Assembly: GCA_933228895.1 (NCBI GenBank)
Contig: OW121856.1
Span: 16,695,805 to 16,759,804 of the forward strand
Length of the DNA stretch: 64,000 bases
Reading direction: 5' to 3'
Source: Platycnemis pennipes
Lineage: Eukaryota > Arthropoda > Insecta > Odonata > Platycnemididae
Shown: in pieces, positions 45,195-56,279 of the stretch
How the letters are laid out: each line of letters opens with the position of its first letter
Numbering within the stretch: the first letter of the stretch is position 1
The notes under the pieces: model-generated
What the model saw: the letters and a program-made list of their open reading frames with translations, nothing else
What the model was told of the DNA's origin: nothing
Database searches by the model: none
Translations under genes and position numbers: made by a program

Positions 45195-45355
45195 ACGAAA
45201 CAATGCACACGAAATCGATGCATTTTGGAACCGTAGGCATTGTTGGCGTCGTTGCCTCCGCCTGTCGTTAGCTACGCCTGTCGTGTCATGCAAGTCCTTC
45301 AGCTAAGTCCGGAGGGTGAATAGTCCACCGGGGGGTTATGTCCATAGAGGGGAGA

Positions 45356-45367
45356 GGGGGGGGGGGG
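45356..45367 (+). repeat. G12 homopolymer in a G-rich tract
   Basis: A run of twelve G preceded by GGGGAGA (45349 onwards). It could form a G-quadruplex with the GGGGGG at 45330-45335 and neighbouring G runs. Confidence 0.6.
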
Positions 45368-45377
45368 ATACCAAAAA

Positions 45378-45470
45378 TTCCACACTCTGCAGGCCACCGT
45401 GAGTGTGTGTGGCAAGTTGTGAAGATCACAAAACGTGCACTATTGACATGCAACTATGCTATTGCATGGA
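45378..45470 (-). mobile_element. L2-like LINE 3' tail fragment
   Basis: Antisense stem-loop CACTCTGCAGGCCACCGTGA, GTGTGTGTGGCAAG, GAAGATCAC and GTGCACTA in the family order. Coding part absent. Confidence 0.55.
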
Positions 45471-45840
45471 AACATAATAGGTGATAGGGTCACCCGAGTT
45501 TAGATGGTTAGTATCTTAATTACAATAAAAAGATATTACGCGAATCAAGCACTGCAGATTACTTTAGCAATGTTTCACCTACCTATCACTTTAATATGCT
45601 GCATATTGTGTTCTCTTATAGTATAGTATATTCCTTCGTTAGTATTACGTATTCGTTAGGGTTTTATAGGTTCCCGGGCATCCTACTAGTAGAGTCTTCT
45701 GCTACTGAGAAGCATGGCATGAGGTTCGTGCGACTATGGACTAAATTCACGGTGCGCTTAGTAAAATGAATACTAACGGTTTTTAAATGAATCAACAAAA
45801 TAAATAATTTTGTAATAAATACATAAAAGCTAATAATTAT
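45471..45840. other. No gene seen
   Basis: AT-rich sequence up to the LINE target duplication. Confidence 0.35.
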
Positions 45841-45861
45841 AAATTAACTGAATAAGTATAC

Positions 45862-46530
45862 TTATTTATTTATTTATTTATTCTGGACTAGATGAGGCCA
45901 TATGGACCTCTCTGCCCCTAGCCCAAGATTCATTAAGATACAGAGTTCAATAATTAAACAGTTAACAAACAAGAATTAAACTTTTTGTAGAGCCGTATAC
46001 ATATTTTTTTACAATCGTTTAAATCATCTTGATATAATTTATGCCCCTACAAAGGAAAAAGTAAGTGACACGAAATTGAAAAAAAATGAATTAGAAGGAC
46101 AATTGTTATATATTGTCAAATTGTCATTAGAGGCCCATCCCCAGGCTTTAAACTCTGTGGCGTCAGCATGCGGCGAAATAATCTTTTTCGAAAGCCTATA
46201 TAATTGTGTATCTTTTTGAATTCTGCCGGGAGGTTGTTGTATAGACGCATGAAGCTGGCGGCGAATGAAGTATTAATGCGTTCAGTTCGATGAGGCGGAT
46301 AACGGAAGTTAGAGGAAGCACCCCTAGTGGATCTTCCGTGAACTTCGTCGAAAGTCTTTAGACGGTCGTTTATGTGCTTTGGAAGTCCGGTGGCAAGGCA
46401 TTGACATCCCAAGGTGAGGCATCTGAAGTCTTTTCTATCTTTAATCTTTAATTTTTGGGCTCTGTTGCAATATGGTTGTACCTCAGATCCTAGTTAATAA
46501 TCTTTAACTAGGATAAACGTTAATCATATT
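45862..46530 (-). mobile_element. CR1/Jockey-type LINE, 5'-truncated, with 21-base target duplication
   Basis: Sense is minus. The RT C-terminus is at 46116-46440, then a ~240-bp 3' UTR and an (AATA)n tail (45862-45885). The 21-base direct repeats at 45841-45861 and 46531-46551 (starting AAATTAACTGAATA, one mismatch) flank the element exactly. This fits target-primed insertion of a truncated copy. It is a different family from the L2-like and RTE-like copies, shown by its tail and protein end. Confidence 0.88.
46116..46440 (-). pseudogene. LINE reverse transcriptase C-terminus
   Basis: Reads LGCQCLATGLPKHINDRLKT, then RYPPHRTERINTSFAASF, MRLYNNLPAEF, and ends in FRKRLFRRML plus a short tail. 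The H-R-T-E-R...S-F...L-x-N-x-L-P pattern followed by a basic F-x-x-x-L segment is the usual end of CR1/Jockey-type polymerases. No catalytic motif is present because the copy is truncated. Confidence 0.75.
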
Positions 46531-46551
46531 AAATTAACTGAATAAATATAC

Positions 46552-47945
46552 CTAAGATACTCGTTTACAAGCAGTAACGGAGGGCACCGTCTGCTTGGAG
46601 TCGTCCACAGCACCGCCTATTGGCAGGTAGATGAAGGAGTGTCACGTCACATGTATGATTTACCGGCATGCAATAGTTTGCCGCCACAGTTGAAATTTTT
46701 TCATTTTTAATTTACGAGAAAAAAATAATTAACGCCATTTTTAAGTCGAACGTCTTAAAATACGTACTTCAGAGGGTATGAACTTTCGATCAAGATATTA
46801 AAAAAAAATAATAGGAAACTAGCGTGTTGTGCAAAATGTGGAATAATTCGAATTTTCTTTCATCTGCATTCTCGATCGCACTCCAGGGGAGCTGACCCCT
46901 GGAGTTCGAATTGAGTTCCCCGGTCGCTGCCCGCCTATTTTTTCCCAATTGTCGTCTTTGGGTCGGCCCCTGGGAAAACATGAACCCCTTCTGTTTCTCC
47001 AACGCTTAAAGCGCCGCCATATTCCGTCCAGGGCGAAGAGAAGGGGGGGCTCAGGGGAGGGGTGGAGACAGGGTTTTTATGTCGACGAAGGAGAGGGAGG
47101 TGGCAAAAGAAAAGGGTCGGTTGATGAAGGCCTGGGCGAGGATTTATCGCGGAAGGGTGGGGGGAGTCCCTCAAATAAGAAGGGAAAGGGATAAGGTGCG
47201 TGCTTCCCCGGGTCACAGGGTTTAAGGGAATAAGGCAGGGAAGCCGGGTATATGGGGGAGTGCGAGAACGGGTAGGATCCATCGAAAAAGTATGAGTCGG
47301 GAATAGAAAAGAGGCGCGAAGAACATTTATTTCGGGGAAGACGGAAGCGGAGGATGTGGCACAAAAACGGCTTCACTTAAGCGAAATTGGAAAGTTCTGG
47401 TTCACAAGTTCCTCTCGAAAATTTAGGGTTACTTTCCCTTGTCAGGTTTTCGTTCAAATGGTATCCAACAAAACTTTGAGATGTGCCAGATTGCTTTCAA
47501 AGTCTTCAGCGTTAACATTTATTTACTTATTACTCATTACATTACATTGGGAATTATGCCTGGTGGTAGTTGTCAAAATTTCAATTTAGTAAAGAATTGA
47601 GATTCTATTCAATGAAACTTACGATATACGTTGAAAAAACTGCATTACAAAATGAAAAATATAAGATTCCTGCTAAATTTTCCAATTTGTGGGACAAAGT
47701 CTCTTTGAAATCCTTCTAACTTTTTGGGAAAAGGTTTAAGATTTCCGCAGGTTAAGCATTCCACTCCTATAGCATTCTGTGTGCTACATTGTGAAAAGAT
47801 AAGTGAAAATGTATTTTTCAGTATGCATTTACTTCTTGGTTTTATCATTGTATTTAAATACTACACTGGACGAGGCAAAATAATAAAGTGCATAAAGAGT
47901 TACGCCAATAATGTGTATACACAAAAATACGATATTAATATTCTG
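46552..47945. other. GC-richer block 46860-47360, no gene recognised
   Basis: A purine-rich, GC-rich stretch (47036-47260) yields overlapping open frames on both strands through base composition. None has a recognised domain. The remainder is AT-rich. Confidence 0.35.
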
Positions 47946-47948
47946 TAA

Positions 47949-48741
47949 AGGCCGTTGTACAAGGTACAATTTCTTGTACTAGAACTTGTACAATAAATTC
48001 AACGGCGAGATTGGACCAAGATATTGTACAAGAAATTGTTGCACGGTCGTACACGATCAAAGATTTTCATGCAATTTGTGCGCCAATAACATGCGCAGAT
48101 ATCCTTTTCTGTCCAATAGCTGAATCGCGATATCCGATTATGATAGTATTTTGAAAATACTGCCATGGGTTACAATGAATTTGCTACCATTAATCCTAGC
48201 ATTAATAAAATGAAATTTTACGATTGGTTACTTGCACTCTTTCATCGGCTCATGAAACCCATCATTTATCATCCAAACAGCATGTTTTTGCTCGTTGCAT
48301 ATATTTATTTTTGGTTCAATAACGTCATCTTAATTTCATTGAGGTTTAATGTTTTCCAGTGTGTCCAACTCATCTTTTGAGAAGTAGAACACTTCCAACG
48401 CGACCGACGAATATCACAATAAGGAAGCAACAAAGAAATATAATATGGAAGAGACAAAGAATAGCACGATATGTACAACAAAAATGGAAGTTTCGCCATG
48501 CTTATAGGAATAAAATTGATCGCACACACAGAACACCAACATTACGAATACTAAACGAACGCATCACTACCGTCACATGTCATGCGCAGAAGTTACGGAG
48601 TGGATCTTGGACGGTTTCATCCAATAATATAGAGCATGATCTAATTTCTTGTACAAGAAATTGTACGAACCCTTCGTACACGATAAAATTTGCTCATTGT
48701 ACAAGTTCTTGTACAAGAAATTGTAGCGTGTACAACGGCCT
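47949..48741. mobile_element. PIF/Harbinger-like MITE
   Basis: Terminal inverted repeats of about 48 bases: the left end begins AGGCCGTTGTACAAGG and the complement of the right end AGGCCGTTGTACACGC. Both continue TACAATTTCTTGTAC and AGAACTTGTACAAT. TAA flanks both sides (47946-47948 and 48742-48744), the 3-bp T-A-rich target preferred by PIF/Harbinger. The TIRs are built from repeated, largely self-complementary TTTCTTGTACAAGAAA words, plausible transposase binding sites. The 793-bp interior has no recognisable transposase; a frame from 48359 runs through the right end and is not conserved-looking. Confidence 0.9.
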
Positions 48742-48744
48742 TAA

Positions 48745-50548
48745 AGTGACGTTTACACTATATCACAATAATAACTTGAGTATATTTCTCATCGTTTTAT
48801 TACACGTATACTGAAGCGGTTTTGAACTTTTCTGTTCATTGTAGTGAAACAGTATGACTTTACGCACATTTTTATGATATCATGTCAAGGAATAACAAAG
48901 GAAATCACCGACCATTATTTTATTCGTAAATTTAATTCACCAATGCTTACTCTTTTGGCTAATTACTTAGCATTGATTGAATTACTTAGAATGGAAGGAA
49001 ATAGGTAGGAAAATATTCTAATTCGAAACAAGATATATAATAAGAAGCACATTTATTGACTTTCTTCTCCAAAAGTCGAATGTACTAAAAGTAAAACGAA
49101 TAGCAAGACCGTATTATCTTGAAACCTCGACGATTTTACCGGAATGCTTTGGCCATTCTTTCATTTTCAACGGCAGTAAATAAATTTTTATTTTCAAGAG
49201 AGGTGGGCTGGATTTTGGTGGCCTGGGCTTTGGATGAATAGAGTTAGAAAGTATGCTCGTAGATACTTCTACCTGTCATTATAAGTTCTTTGGCTTCAAA
49301 AATCACCCCAGGTTACAGATGTTTTCGAAGATTATAAAATGCTTGAATATTTCACTGGCAACGAAAGAGATGAGGCAGCCAACATAACATATAGTTTACA
49401 GTTTAGCTGGTATGAGAATGCATGGGAGAGCTGTATCCAACGAGAAATATGGGGGATGACGTGTGAGAGTTAATCCTTAATATGGTGCTTGATTACTGAT
49501 GTTGAATTGATGACGGTATTTTTACCTCAAGTCACAATTTAGGAGGTATGGCATTTTTTTACTTCCATTAAGAATGATAAATTTCCTGGGAACCCAAATT
49601 AATTTATTTGGATGCCTGCCAAGGAATATGAAGGAAATAAACAGCGTTCTCCACAAAAGTGGAGATTTCTAAGATTTTGCTTAAAATTGAAATGAATTAT
49701 CAGTAACGAAGGGCCGATAGTAAAAAATTTACTTCTTCGTATCATTCTTCGCCGAAAACAAAGTTTATTACTTCTCTATTTGTTCTTATTGGCAATCAAT
49801 AAACTGCCTAATGCAGCTTAGAAAATTACACAGGTCATTCCACATGAATTCGACCTGGCAATCGGCAAAAATGACTTGGGAGATTCCAATTTGACCATAC
49901 CCCAAAGCCGTTTTCTAATGCATACCACTTCCGAGAAATTGCAACGCTGTAAAAATCGAATTTTACGAAATGAACTACACGGTATATCTCCGATACTATC
50001 AAAGCTACAGTTGTACGAAATAGCTTATTTTAGTGGCCTTGGATTGAGTAAATGCAATGAGGGATTATGTCACAAAATATAAGCAAATGTATAAATTTTA
50101 TAGCTATTTAAATTTTTTCAAATAGATTTTTGGCAATGAACCTATGTTCTTGATCGCGCTAGCTTTGTAATTTATAAATTAAATACAACTCTCCTCTGCT
50201 AAATATAAAATATTGGCAGAGATAACATTTCGTTTAAGAAATAAAAATATTTTTGAGTGAATGCGTAATTCTGGCCAGCGGCAGCAGTGTCCCCCAGGCT
50301 TATACGGTTAAGATACCGTACGATACTCTGGTGCCTCCCAGATCTAAGTAAACTATCTCTTTCATCTTCTTATCACCATTTTTAATCGTATGCCTACTAT
50401 TAAATTCCCTTGCCCATGCCATTCACTATTTATTTCGCGCAGATATTACTACCGACTAAGAAACCTTGAGGATCGGCACCAGGTCTTCAGGCGGGTGGTC
50501 TCGGAAAACAATTGACAAACCCCTTTTCCTGTTCGGCCGGTTCTGTTT
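48745..50548. other. No gene seen
   Basis: AT-rich. The frames at 49876-50082 and 50456-50692 show no recognised domain. Confidence 0.4.
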
Positions 50549-50970
50549 TAGTTCTCGAGGAAAGCGGCAAAAAACTGACGTTCTTAACCCTTTCGGTAAA
50601 ATGGGCGTGTATGTGACCTCTGATGTATATCGACTTCGTCCAATCACAACTGAGCCGGCGACACTCCTTCGCCTTATCGCATTGGGGGACACACAGCTGA
50701 CTCTACCAATGGAAGCGGTTGCGACAGGATCTGTGCCAGCAAACCTTCCGAGAACCCCTCTCCACTCCCTTCCCTTCCCCTAAAAGCAGTCAAGGACGGG
50801 AGGAAAATGACGTCAATGATCTCAGAGCAGTTTCTTCAGTGGGCGTCACCTTTTGTTTATCTTAATGTTTGGTTTATGAGTGACTGGCTCTTGTTAGATG
50901 ATTTTCCATATTTTTTCGTTTCCATCTAACGATTTTCTGTACAAAATTGCGGTTTCGGTTCCAAGTAAAC
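50549..50970 (+). repeat. Unclassified repeat family X, copy 2
   Basis: Inverted-orientation partner of 9737-10160, ~40 kb away. A short frame (50466-50783) overlaps, but its frame is not shared by the partner. Copies differ by many substitutions and small indels, so the family is old. Confidence 0.75.
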
Positions 50971-51510
50971 CGAATTACATTGTATATAAATTTAATTTTC
51001 TGATTTCCGTAGTCCGAGTAATAAAAGGTAACACATAAAAACATTTCTTTTAAAGCCGCCTGATCAACATCTTGAGACAAAATACTGCTCCAATGTTTAG
51101 CTCTAAAACATCATGGTAGTTTCTTTGAGAATAATTGGGCACCCCAAAGGTCCTTTTGCAAGCAGCTTGTTGGTAGTGAGGCAGCGAGAACCAATTTGAG
51201 GTAGCGCGTCTAAAATGCATTTGGAAGGTCTATAGTTGGACCTTCGAGATCTCAAAATGATCACTCGGAATTGAGAGAAAAGAACTTGTTACTGAGGAAA
51301 TCATTCCGGAGCGCTGTGTGAGTAACCTTTTTAAAGAGGAAGGTTTCGAGGGTCACTAAAAATAAGGGTAAAGGAGCTCGGGTAAAGATTGGAAGTGGGT
51401 TAGGGCTGTAGGGACAGAAACGTTTGGCTGGTGAGCGAAAACTCCTCATCGGAGGATTGAGAATAATCGATAAGGACAGGGAAGCTGGGAAGGCACCGCG
51501 TGGAGGAATA
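50971..51510. other. No gene seen
   Basis: Spacer before the LINE copy. The frame 51261-51629 (minus) overlaps the LINE antisense and is spurious. Confidence 0.35.
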
Positions 51511-51912
51511 AACCGTAGGTTGAAATTTAGACTTATTTTGTTAACTAAATTCCAAGACAATGTTTTACACGTGACGTTAAAAATATTTTTCGAACTCCAA
51601 TTTTCTATGTTATACTGGACCGTAATCACAAAATAAGAGAAATTGATTACCGACCTGACAGATTCAAAATGTACTTATTTCCTCGTAAAACTAGGGCTAG
51701 ACATAGGGCACGTTCTTGAAAGGGATTTAAGCTAATCCAACTAACAGCATCTTTTTGAATGCTTGCTATGTTTTTTTTAAATTTTGAAGTTTGGACTAGA
51801 ATATAATTACTCATTCTTTTCATGCATATTATGTAATCTGTTTGGTGTAAATTCACCCCCTGACAACCACATTTATGGTGGCTTGCCGGGTATTATGTAG
51901 ATGTAGATGTGT
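51511..51912 (+). mobile_element. L2/CR1-like LINE, 5'-truncated copy
   Basis: Starts at AACCGTAGGTTGAAATTTAG, continues through TTCCAAGACAATG, CGAACTCCAATTTTCTATG, AATTGATTACCGACC and 3' UTR to AATTCACCCCCTGACA, GGTGGCTTGCCGGGTATTAT and GTAGATGTAGATGTG. About 40 bases of 3' UTR are deleted near 51700. Frame broken. Confidence 0.82.
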
Positions 51913-51913
51913 G

Positions 51914-53200
51914 CATCCCTCTTAAACCTCATCCTCTCTCTCGTTAGTCATTTACTCAAATATTTCCTATCCCCTCTGTTCATTGCGCTCTGTCCTCTGA
52001 TGTTAATTATATCAGCTCATTTGAGGGAAGTGGTCGTTGGTCACTCGTGCCATTTAGGGCAGTTAGGAAGTTAGATGTGGAAAGGAAGTTTTCAAGGAAC
52101 ATATGGGAGCCAATTACAAGCCAATTTAAAGTTTAAAATAAGTACTAAACTTCCGTGGCTATTATTGTACGCCGTCGTTTCCTTAATATCAACAAATTTT
52201 CACCATTTTTCCCTACATTCGCCTTCTTTCATAAATATTCATCCCCCTGCTGAAATACTCATTGCTTAACTTATTGTATTTTGGCTCTGTCGGGTTATAT
52301 TCCACTGCTTCTTCTAATGTTAATTGTATCGGCTCATTTGAAGGAAGTGGTCGTTGGTCACTCGTGCCATTTACGCCAGTAAGGAAGTTAGGTATGGAAA
52401 GGATGTTTTCAAGGAACAAATGGGAGAGTGTGAATGAATTCGGGGTAAGCATTAGCCTACTAAAAGGATAAAATTGATATTTTTATCCATTTCTTGCTAA
52501 AAATTGAGGTTCTATTTACTGACGTGCATATGGCTCATAATGAATTGTATAGTCACAAGCCAATTTAAAGTTTCAAGTAAATACTAAACTTTTTTGCCTT
52601 GGCTATTATAGTACGCCGTCGTTTCTTTAATATCAACAAATTTTCACCATATTTCCCTACATTCGCCTTCTTTCATAAATGTTCATCCCCCTGCTGAAAT
52701 ACTCATTGCTTAACTTATTGTATTTTGGCTCTGTCGGGTAATATTCCACTGCTTCCTCTAATGTTAATTGTATCAGCTCATTTGAAGGAAGTGTGGTCGT
52801 TGGTCACTCGTGCCATTTACGCCAGTTAGGAAGTTAGATATGGAATGGATGTTTTCAAGGAACAAATGGGAGAGTGTGAATGAATTCGGGGTAAGCATTA
52901 GCCTACTAAAAGGATAAAATTGATATTTTTATCCATTTCTTGCTAAAAATTGAGGTTCTATTTACTTGCGTGCACATGGCTCATAATTAATTGTATAGTC
53001 ACAAGCCAATGTAAATTTTGAAGTAAGTACTTACCTTTTTTCCTTGGCTATTATAGTACGCCGTCGTTTCTTTAATATCAACTAATTTTCACCACATTTC
53101 CCTACATTCGCCTTCATTCATAAATATTCATCCCCCTGCTGAAACACTCATTCTTTAACTTATTGCATTCTGGCTCTGTCGGGTAATATTCCACTGCTTT
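51914..53200. repeat. ~443-bp tandem repeat array, three units
   Basis: Units begin at 52001, 52319 and 52762, each with TGTTAATTxTATCxGCTCAT and a following GTGGTCGTTGGTCACTCGTG. Unit 1 is 318 bp because ~125 bp are deleted; units 2 and 3 are about 443 bp and highly similar. Each also holds CAAGCCAATxTAAAxTTT, GTACGCCGTCGTTTC and TTCATCCCCCTGCTGAAA. A unique leader (51914-52000) precedes unit 1. The leader plus the start of a unit recurs, diverged, at 55783-55985. The short frames at 52075-52471 are part of this. Confidence 0.9.
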
Positions 53201-53227
53201 TACCTCTATCTTAAGTATCTTATCTTA

Positions 53228-53665
53228 TCTCATCACTTCACTGTGTACATCTCAAAATTCATAAACATCTACTTCCTACAGACACCAGAAAGAAACTTAT
53301 TTCCTCGTTGATATTTCCACATCTCGATTACTGCTGCTTAGTTTATCATGACATTACTGAAGAGATAAACTTAAAACTCCAACGGCTAATGAACTCATGT
53401 GCCAGATTAATTTATAAAAAAATAAAATCTGAACACATCAGTCCCCACCTACGAGAACTTGGGTGGCAATCAGTCACTCTTAGGAGAAAATATTTCCTGA
53501 GATTGTTTATTTTTAGATCATTCCGTAATCATAAGCCAACATACGTGCTTGATATGTTTTTTAAAAGATATATGTTAGAAGAAGTATGTTCCTTACAAAT
53601 TAGACCACAAACTTATTTTTACTACCCACCACACAAGAGAAATTGTAATTGTTCGTTGAAGCTTT
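53228..53665 (+). pseudogene. CR1/Jockey-type LINE reverse transcriptase fragment, cut off by PLE 2
   Basis: The frame reads LHCVHLKIHKHLLPTDTRKK, LISSLIFPHLDYCCLVYHD, TEEINLKLQRLMNSCARLIY, HISPHLRELGWQSVTLRRKY and YPPHKRNCNCSLKLSR. The P-H-L-D-Y-C...L-Q-R-x-x-N-x-C...L-G-W order is the thumb of CR1/Jockey-type polymerases. The similarity stops near 53665, where the end of Penelope-like element 2 begins; the open frame runs on to 53739 by chance. The catalytic palm is missing upstream, where the sequence passes directly from the 443-bp repeats into the RT. It resembles the element at 45.9 kb (both have Y-P-P-H). Confidence 0.82.
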
Positions 53666-53722
53666 CGCGGCTCATGATGAATACGTATGCTGTTCGGGTG
53701 TGCCGCGTAATTTTTAGGTATT

Positions 53723-53761
53723 GCCCCGACGTTTCGTGACCTATGCTGGTCACTTTTTCAG
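53723..53761 (-). ncRNA. Hammerhead-like module in PLE 2 3' end (candidate)
   Basis: CTGAAAAA, a perfect 6-bp stem (GTGACC with GGTCAC, loop AGCATA), GAA, palindrome ACGT, C. Bases before the core (TCCCT) can pair with GGGG after the cleavage position, giving a short stem I. G8 of the canonical core is A, and there is one extra base before stem II. Confidence 0.45.
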
Positions 53762-53803
53762 AGGGATATGAGGTCCTCGTTGCCGGTGAGGGTATTATAT
53801 ATC

Positions 53804-55539
53804 TCAGGTGGGTGGGTCAAGGGGGGGAGAGGGATGGGGGATGGACGGAGATGTCATTGAAAAATATTTGTGAAGTGTGGGCCTCCACGTGTGGCTTATT
53901 TGGAGGCCACCATCTCTATTAAAATTTTCTCTGTTCTTTATTATTTCAATTCCTTCACGGTATAGCCTGGGTTTGAATCTGTTGACCTTCGCGATTACTT
54001 CAGTTTTTTCGAAGTCAATCTCATGCCCCAGAGCTGCATGTTCTGCCACTGCCGACTTCGATGTCTGTCCCAGTCGAGTGGCTCGTCGGTGTTCTTCCAG
54101 CCGGGTTTTGACGCTGCGTCCTGTCTCCCCGATGTATTTCTTCACACATGTTCCACAGGGAATTTCATAGACTCCCTCAATTCGCAGCGGAGTCCTATCT
54201 TTCACATTTCTCAAAAAGGATTTTATCTGTCGGTACGGCCGGAAAGTGGTCTTGATGTCATATCTTCTGAGAACATTCCCTATTCTATCCGTCACACCCT
54301 TTATGTAGGGAAGACAGGCTCTCTTCGGGGTGGTAGTGTCGTCATTTCTCGTCGGTAACGATTCGTTTCGATTGGCCTTGTCCTTGATTTTTCGGAAAGT
54401 TCGGGAGATAGCTCCTTCGTCATATCCATTGAGGAGTAAAACGGCTTTTGAATTTCGTTTCTCATTTGGAAAATTTCTCTTGTCGCTTATCCGCATGGAT
54501 CGTTGTATTAGACTGTGCATTACACCATTTATCCTGGCCAGATGATGGTGTGATGTGGCATGGAGGTAACGATTTGTTGATGACGGTTTCTTGTATACAA
54601 TGGGTCCGAGGGTTCCGTCTTCTTTATTCTCGGTTAACACATCGAGAAAAGGTAGTTTTCCTTCCTTCCCTACTTCCATGGTCAATTTAATATTGTCGTT
54701 AATGCCGTTTAAGTAACGATAAAATTCGTCAAGCTTCTTACGGCCATGTTTCCATATGATAAAAGTATCGTCAATGTATCTGAGCCATAATTTGGGCTTA
54801 TTCTTCGCGTTTTAAAGCGCTGTCGTCTCTAGGTTTTCCATGTAAATAAAGGCCACCGCTGGCGAAATGGGGGATCCCATTGCTGCTCCGGAAGTCTGCT
54901 GACAGTAACTATCCCTCCACCGAAAAAGGTTTTGTTAAGACAAATTTCAGTCACAATAGCCATGTTTTTATCGAACTTCTTTTCGATTACTTTGACTGCC
55001 TCATCACACGGTATGTTTGTGAAAAGAGAGGTCACGTCGAAACTGACGAGGATGTCATCTCGATTGACTTCTACGTCTCGAATAATCTGTAAGAAAAGTT
55101 CCACGTTTCTTACGCAAGAAGTCGCTTCCTCCACCGTCAGCTGCAATATTCTCGCTAGATATTTCGCCATTTTGTATGTTGGGGCATCTATACCGTTAAC
55201 GATGGGCCTCAGTGGTACGTCTCTTTTGTGAATTTTCGGCAACTCGTAGATGCATGGTGTTTTTGGGTCTTGTGGTGTCAGGCGTTTCCTTTCTTCCTGG
55301 TCTGCGATGTGTTTCTTCAAGTTTTCAGTTACTATTCTCTTATAGCAGAAGGTTGGGTCGCGTTTTAGTTTTTGGTAGGGGCCTTCTTTTATCATTTCTT
55401 CCATCTTCCTCTCGTATTCATCCGAGTCCATAACAACGGTCGCGTTCCCCTTGTCAGCTGGAAGGATGATTGCTTTTGTTGTTAATGCCATAAAATTATC
55501 GAATTCCCTACCCACGAGCCTAACCTGTACGCAATCCAT
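53804..55539 (-). pseudogene. Penelope-like reverse transcriptase with GIY-YIG endonuclease, nearly intact
   Basis: N-terminal RT segments: ILPADKGNATVVMD, ELPKIHKRDVPLRPIV, and ILVSFDVTSLFTNIP with the first catalytic Asp. A single-base loss in the T-run at 54922-54927 shifts the frame. The next frame carries TSGAAMGSPISPAVA and, after a stop (54812-54814), WLRYIDDTFIIW with the intact catalytic Y-I-D-D, then KLPFLDVL. The C-terminal GIY-YIG domain is complete: EGVYEIPCGTC, KKYIGETGR, RLEEHRRA, AEHA and an R-E-G-I-E-I-I-K segment. Only one frameshift and one stop separate it from an open frame of about 580 codons. The first ~100 residues usual for the family appear to be missing. A recent copy by its state of decay. 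Confidence 0.92.
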
Positions 55540-55560
55540 ACTTTCTTTTAAAGAAAAATA

Positions 55561-55782
55561 CTGGGAATATCTATTTAAAATTTTGTATAATTAAGTCTTT
55601 TCCACCTTTGTATATTATTGTAAAATATAATATGTAATATGGAAAATTTTCACTAATGCATATATAATACTTTATGAAATTGCTTATTGTATTGTTAAAT
55701 GTCGAACGGTGTACAAGTTTAATTTGTATCGTTTTCTTAAGGTAGCAATGCCACTGGAAATACATAAAATGTATTATTTATA
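55561..55782. other. AT-rich spacer
   Basis: No feature recognised between the 5' edge of the Penelope-like element and the diverged repeat copy. Confidence 0.4.
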
Positions 55783-55985
55783 TCCCGCTTAAACCTTATC
55801 TACCGCTCTCTCCCAAGTCATTTACTCAAATACTCCCAATCTACTTTCATTTGCCTCTGTCCAAAACGATGTTACTGGCATCAGCTATTCGAGGGAGGTG
55901 GCCGAAGGTCACTCGGGCCAATTAGAACTGCTGTGAAGTTATATTTGGAAAGAAAGTTTTCAAGTAACGAATGGGAGAATGAGTC
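55783..55985. repeat. Diverged copy of the 51.9-kb repeat leader and unit start
   Basis: Shares CTTAAACCT, AGTCATTTACTCAAATA, ATCAGCT-TT-GAGGGA, AAGGTCACTCGGGCCA, GGAAAGAAAGTTTTCAAG and ATGGGAGA in the order found at 51922-52095. Confidence 0.75.
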
Positions 55986-56152
55986 GGTTACCCTACTCTA
56001 ACTGGAAGCCACTTAGAGGCCCAAGGTTTGATATCCCTTCCGACAGACGAAACATTGAAATTAAATGGTAAGACCTCTTTATTATTAAATATACGGATGA
56101 TTTTTCGGGATTTTAGGTCCTTTTTTAAAAATGAAAAATATTTCACGTTTGG

Positions 56153-56188
56153 CCGACGTTTCGGAAATTGTATTTTTCCTTCTTCAGG
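56153..56188 (-). ncRNA. Hammerhead-like module, left arm (candidate)
   Basis: CTGAAGA (fits the canonical CUGANGA), one A, stem GGAAA/TTTCC with an AATACAA loop, GAA, palindrome ACGT, C. GCC before the core and GGC after the cleavage base give a 3-bp stem I. The best candidate in the window. Confidence 0.45.
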
Positions 56189-56279
56189 GCTTAATTTATA
56201 TAAGGTCAATTTGTTTTCAACAAATATAATTTAAAAAATTTAACAAATTATTAAACAAATTAACCTTACAGAAGATGCA

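Larger units (their letters stand above)
53660..55560 (-). mobile_element. Penelope-like element 2
   Basis: Minus-strand element with an RT and GIY-YIG reading frame (55539 down to 53804). A 3' region follows with a C-rich tract (G-rich on plus, 53818-53840) and the terminal module at 53723-53761. The low-coordinate edge is near 53660, next to an interrupted LINE RT, so the element probably inserted there. No second terminal repeat is visible at the 5' side, so this copy is probably 5'-truncated. Confidence 0.85.

Noticed and set aside
46935..47282. Proline-rich minus-strand frame of 115 codons
   Set aside because: Purine-rich plus strand yields proline-rich antisense frames by chance; two other frames overlap it.
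48359..48814. 151-codon plus frame at the Harbinger-like MITE
   Set aside because: It runs through the right TIR and into flanking DNA, so it cannot be an element-encoded protein.
50466..50783. 105-codon frame in repeat X
   Set aside because: The homologous copy at 9.7-10.2 kb does not preserve this frame.
52001..53200. CRISPR-like array
   Set aside because: Units of ~443 bp are adjacent tandem repeats in a eukaryotic context, without short repeats and unique spacers.
54023..54358. Plus-strand frames antisense to Penelope-like element 2
   Set aside because: Shadows of the real minus-strand GIY-YIG frame.
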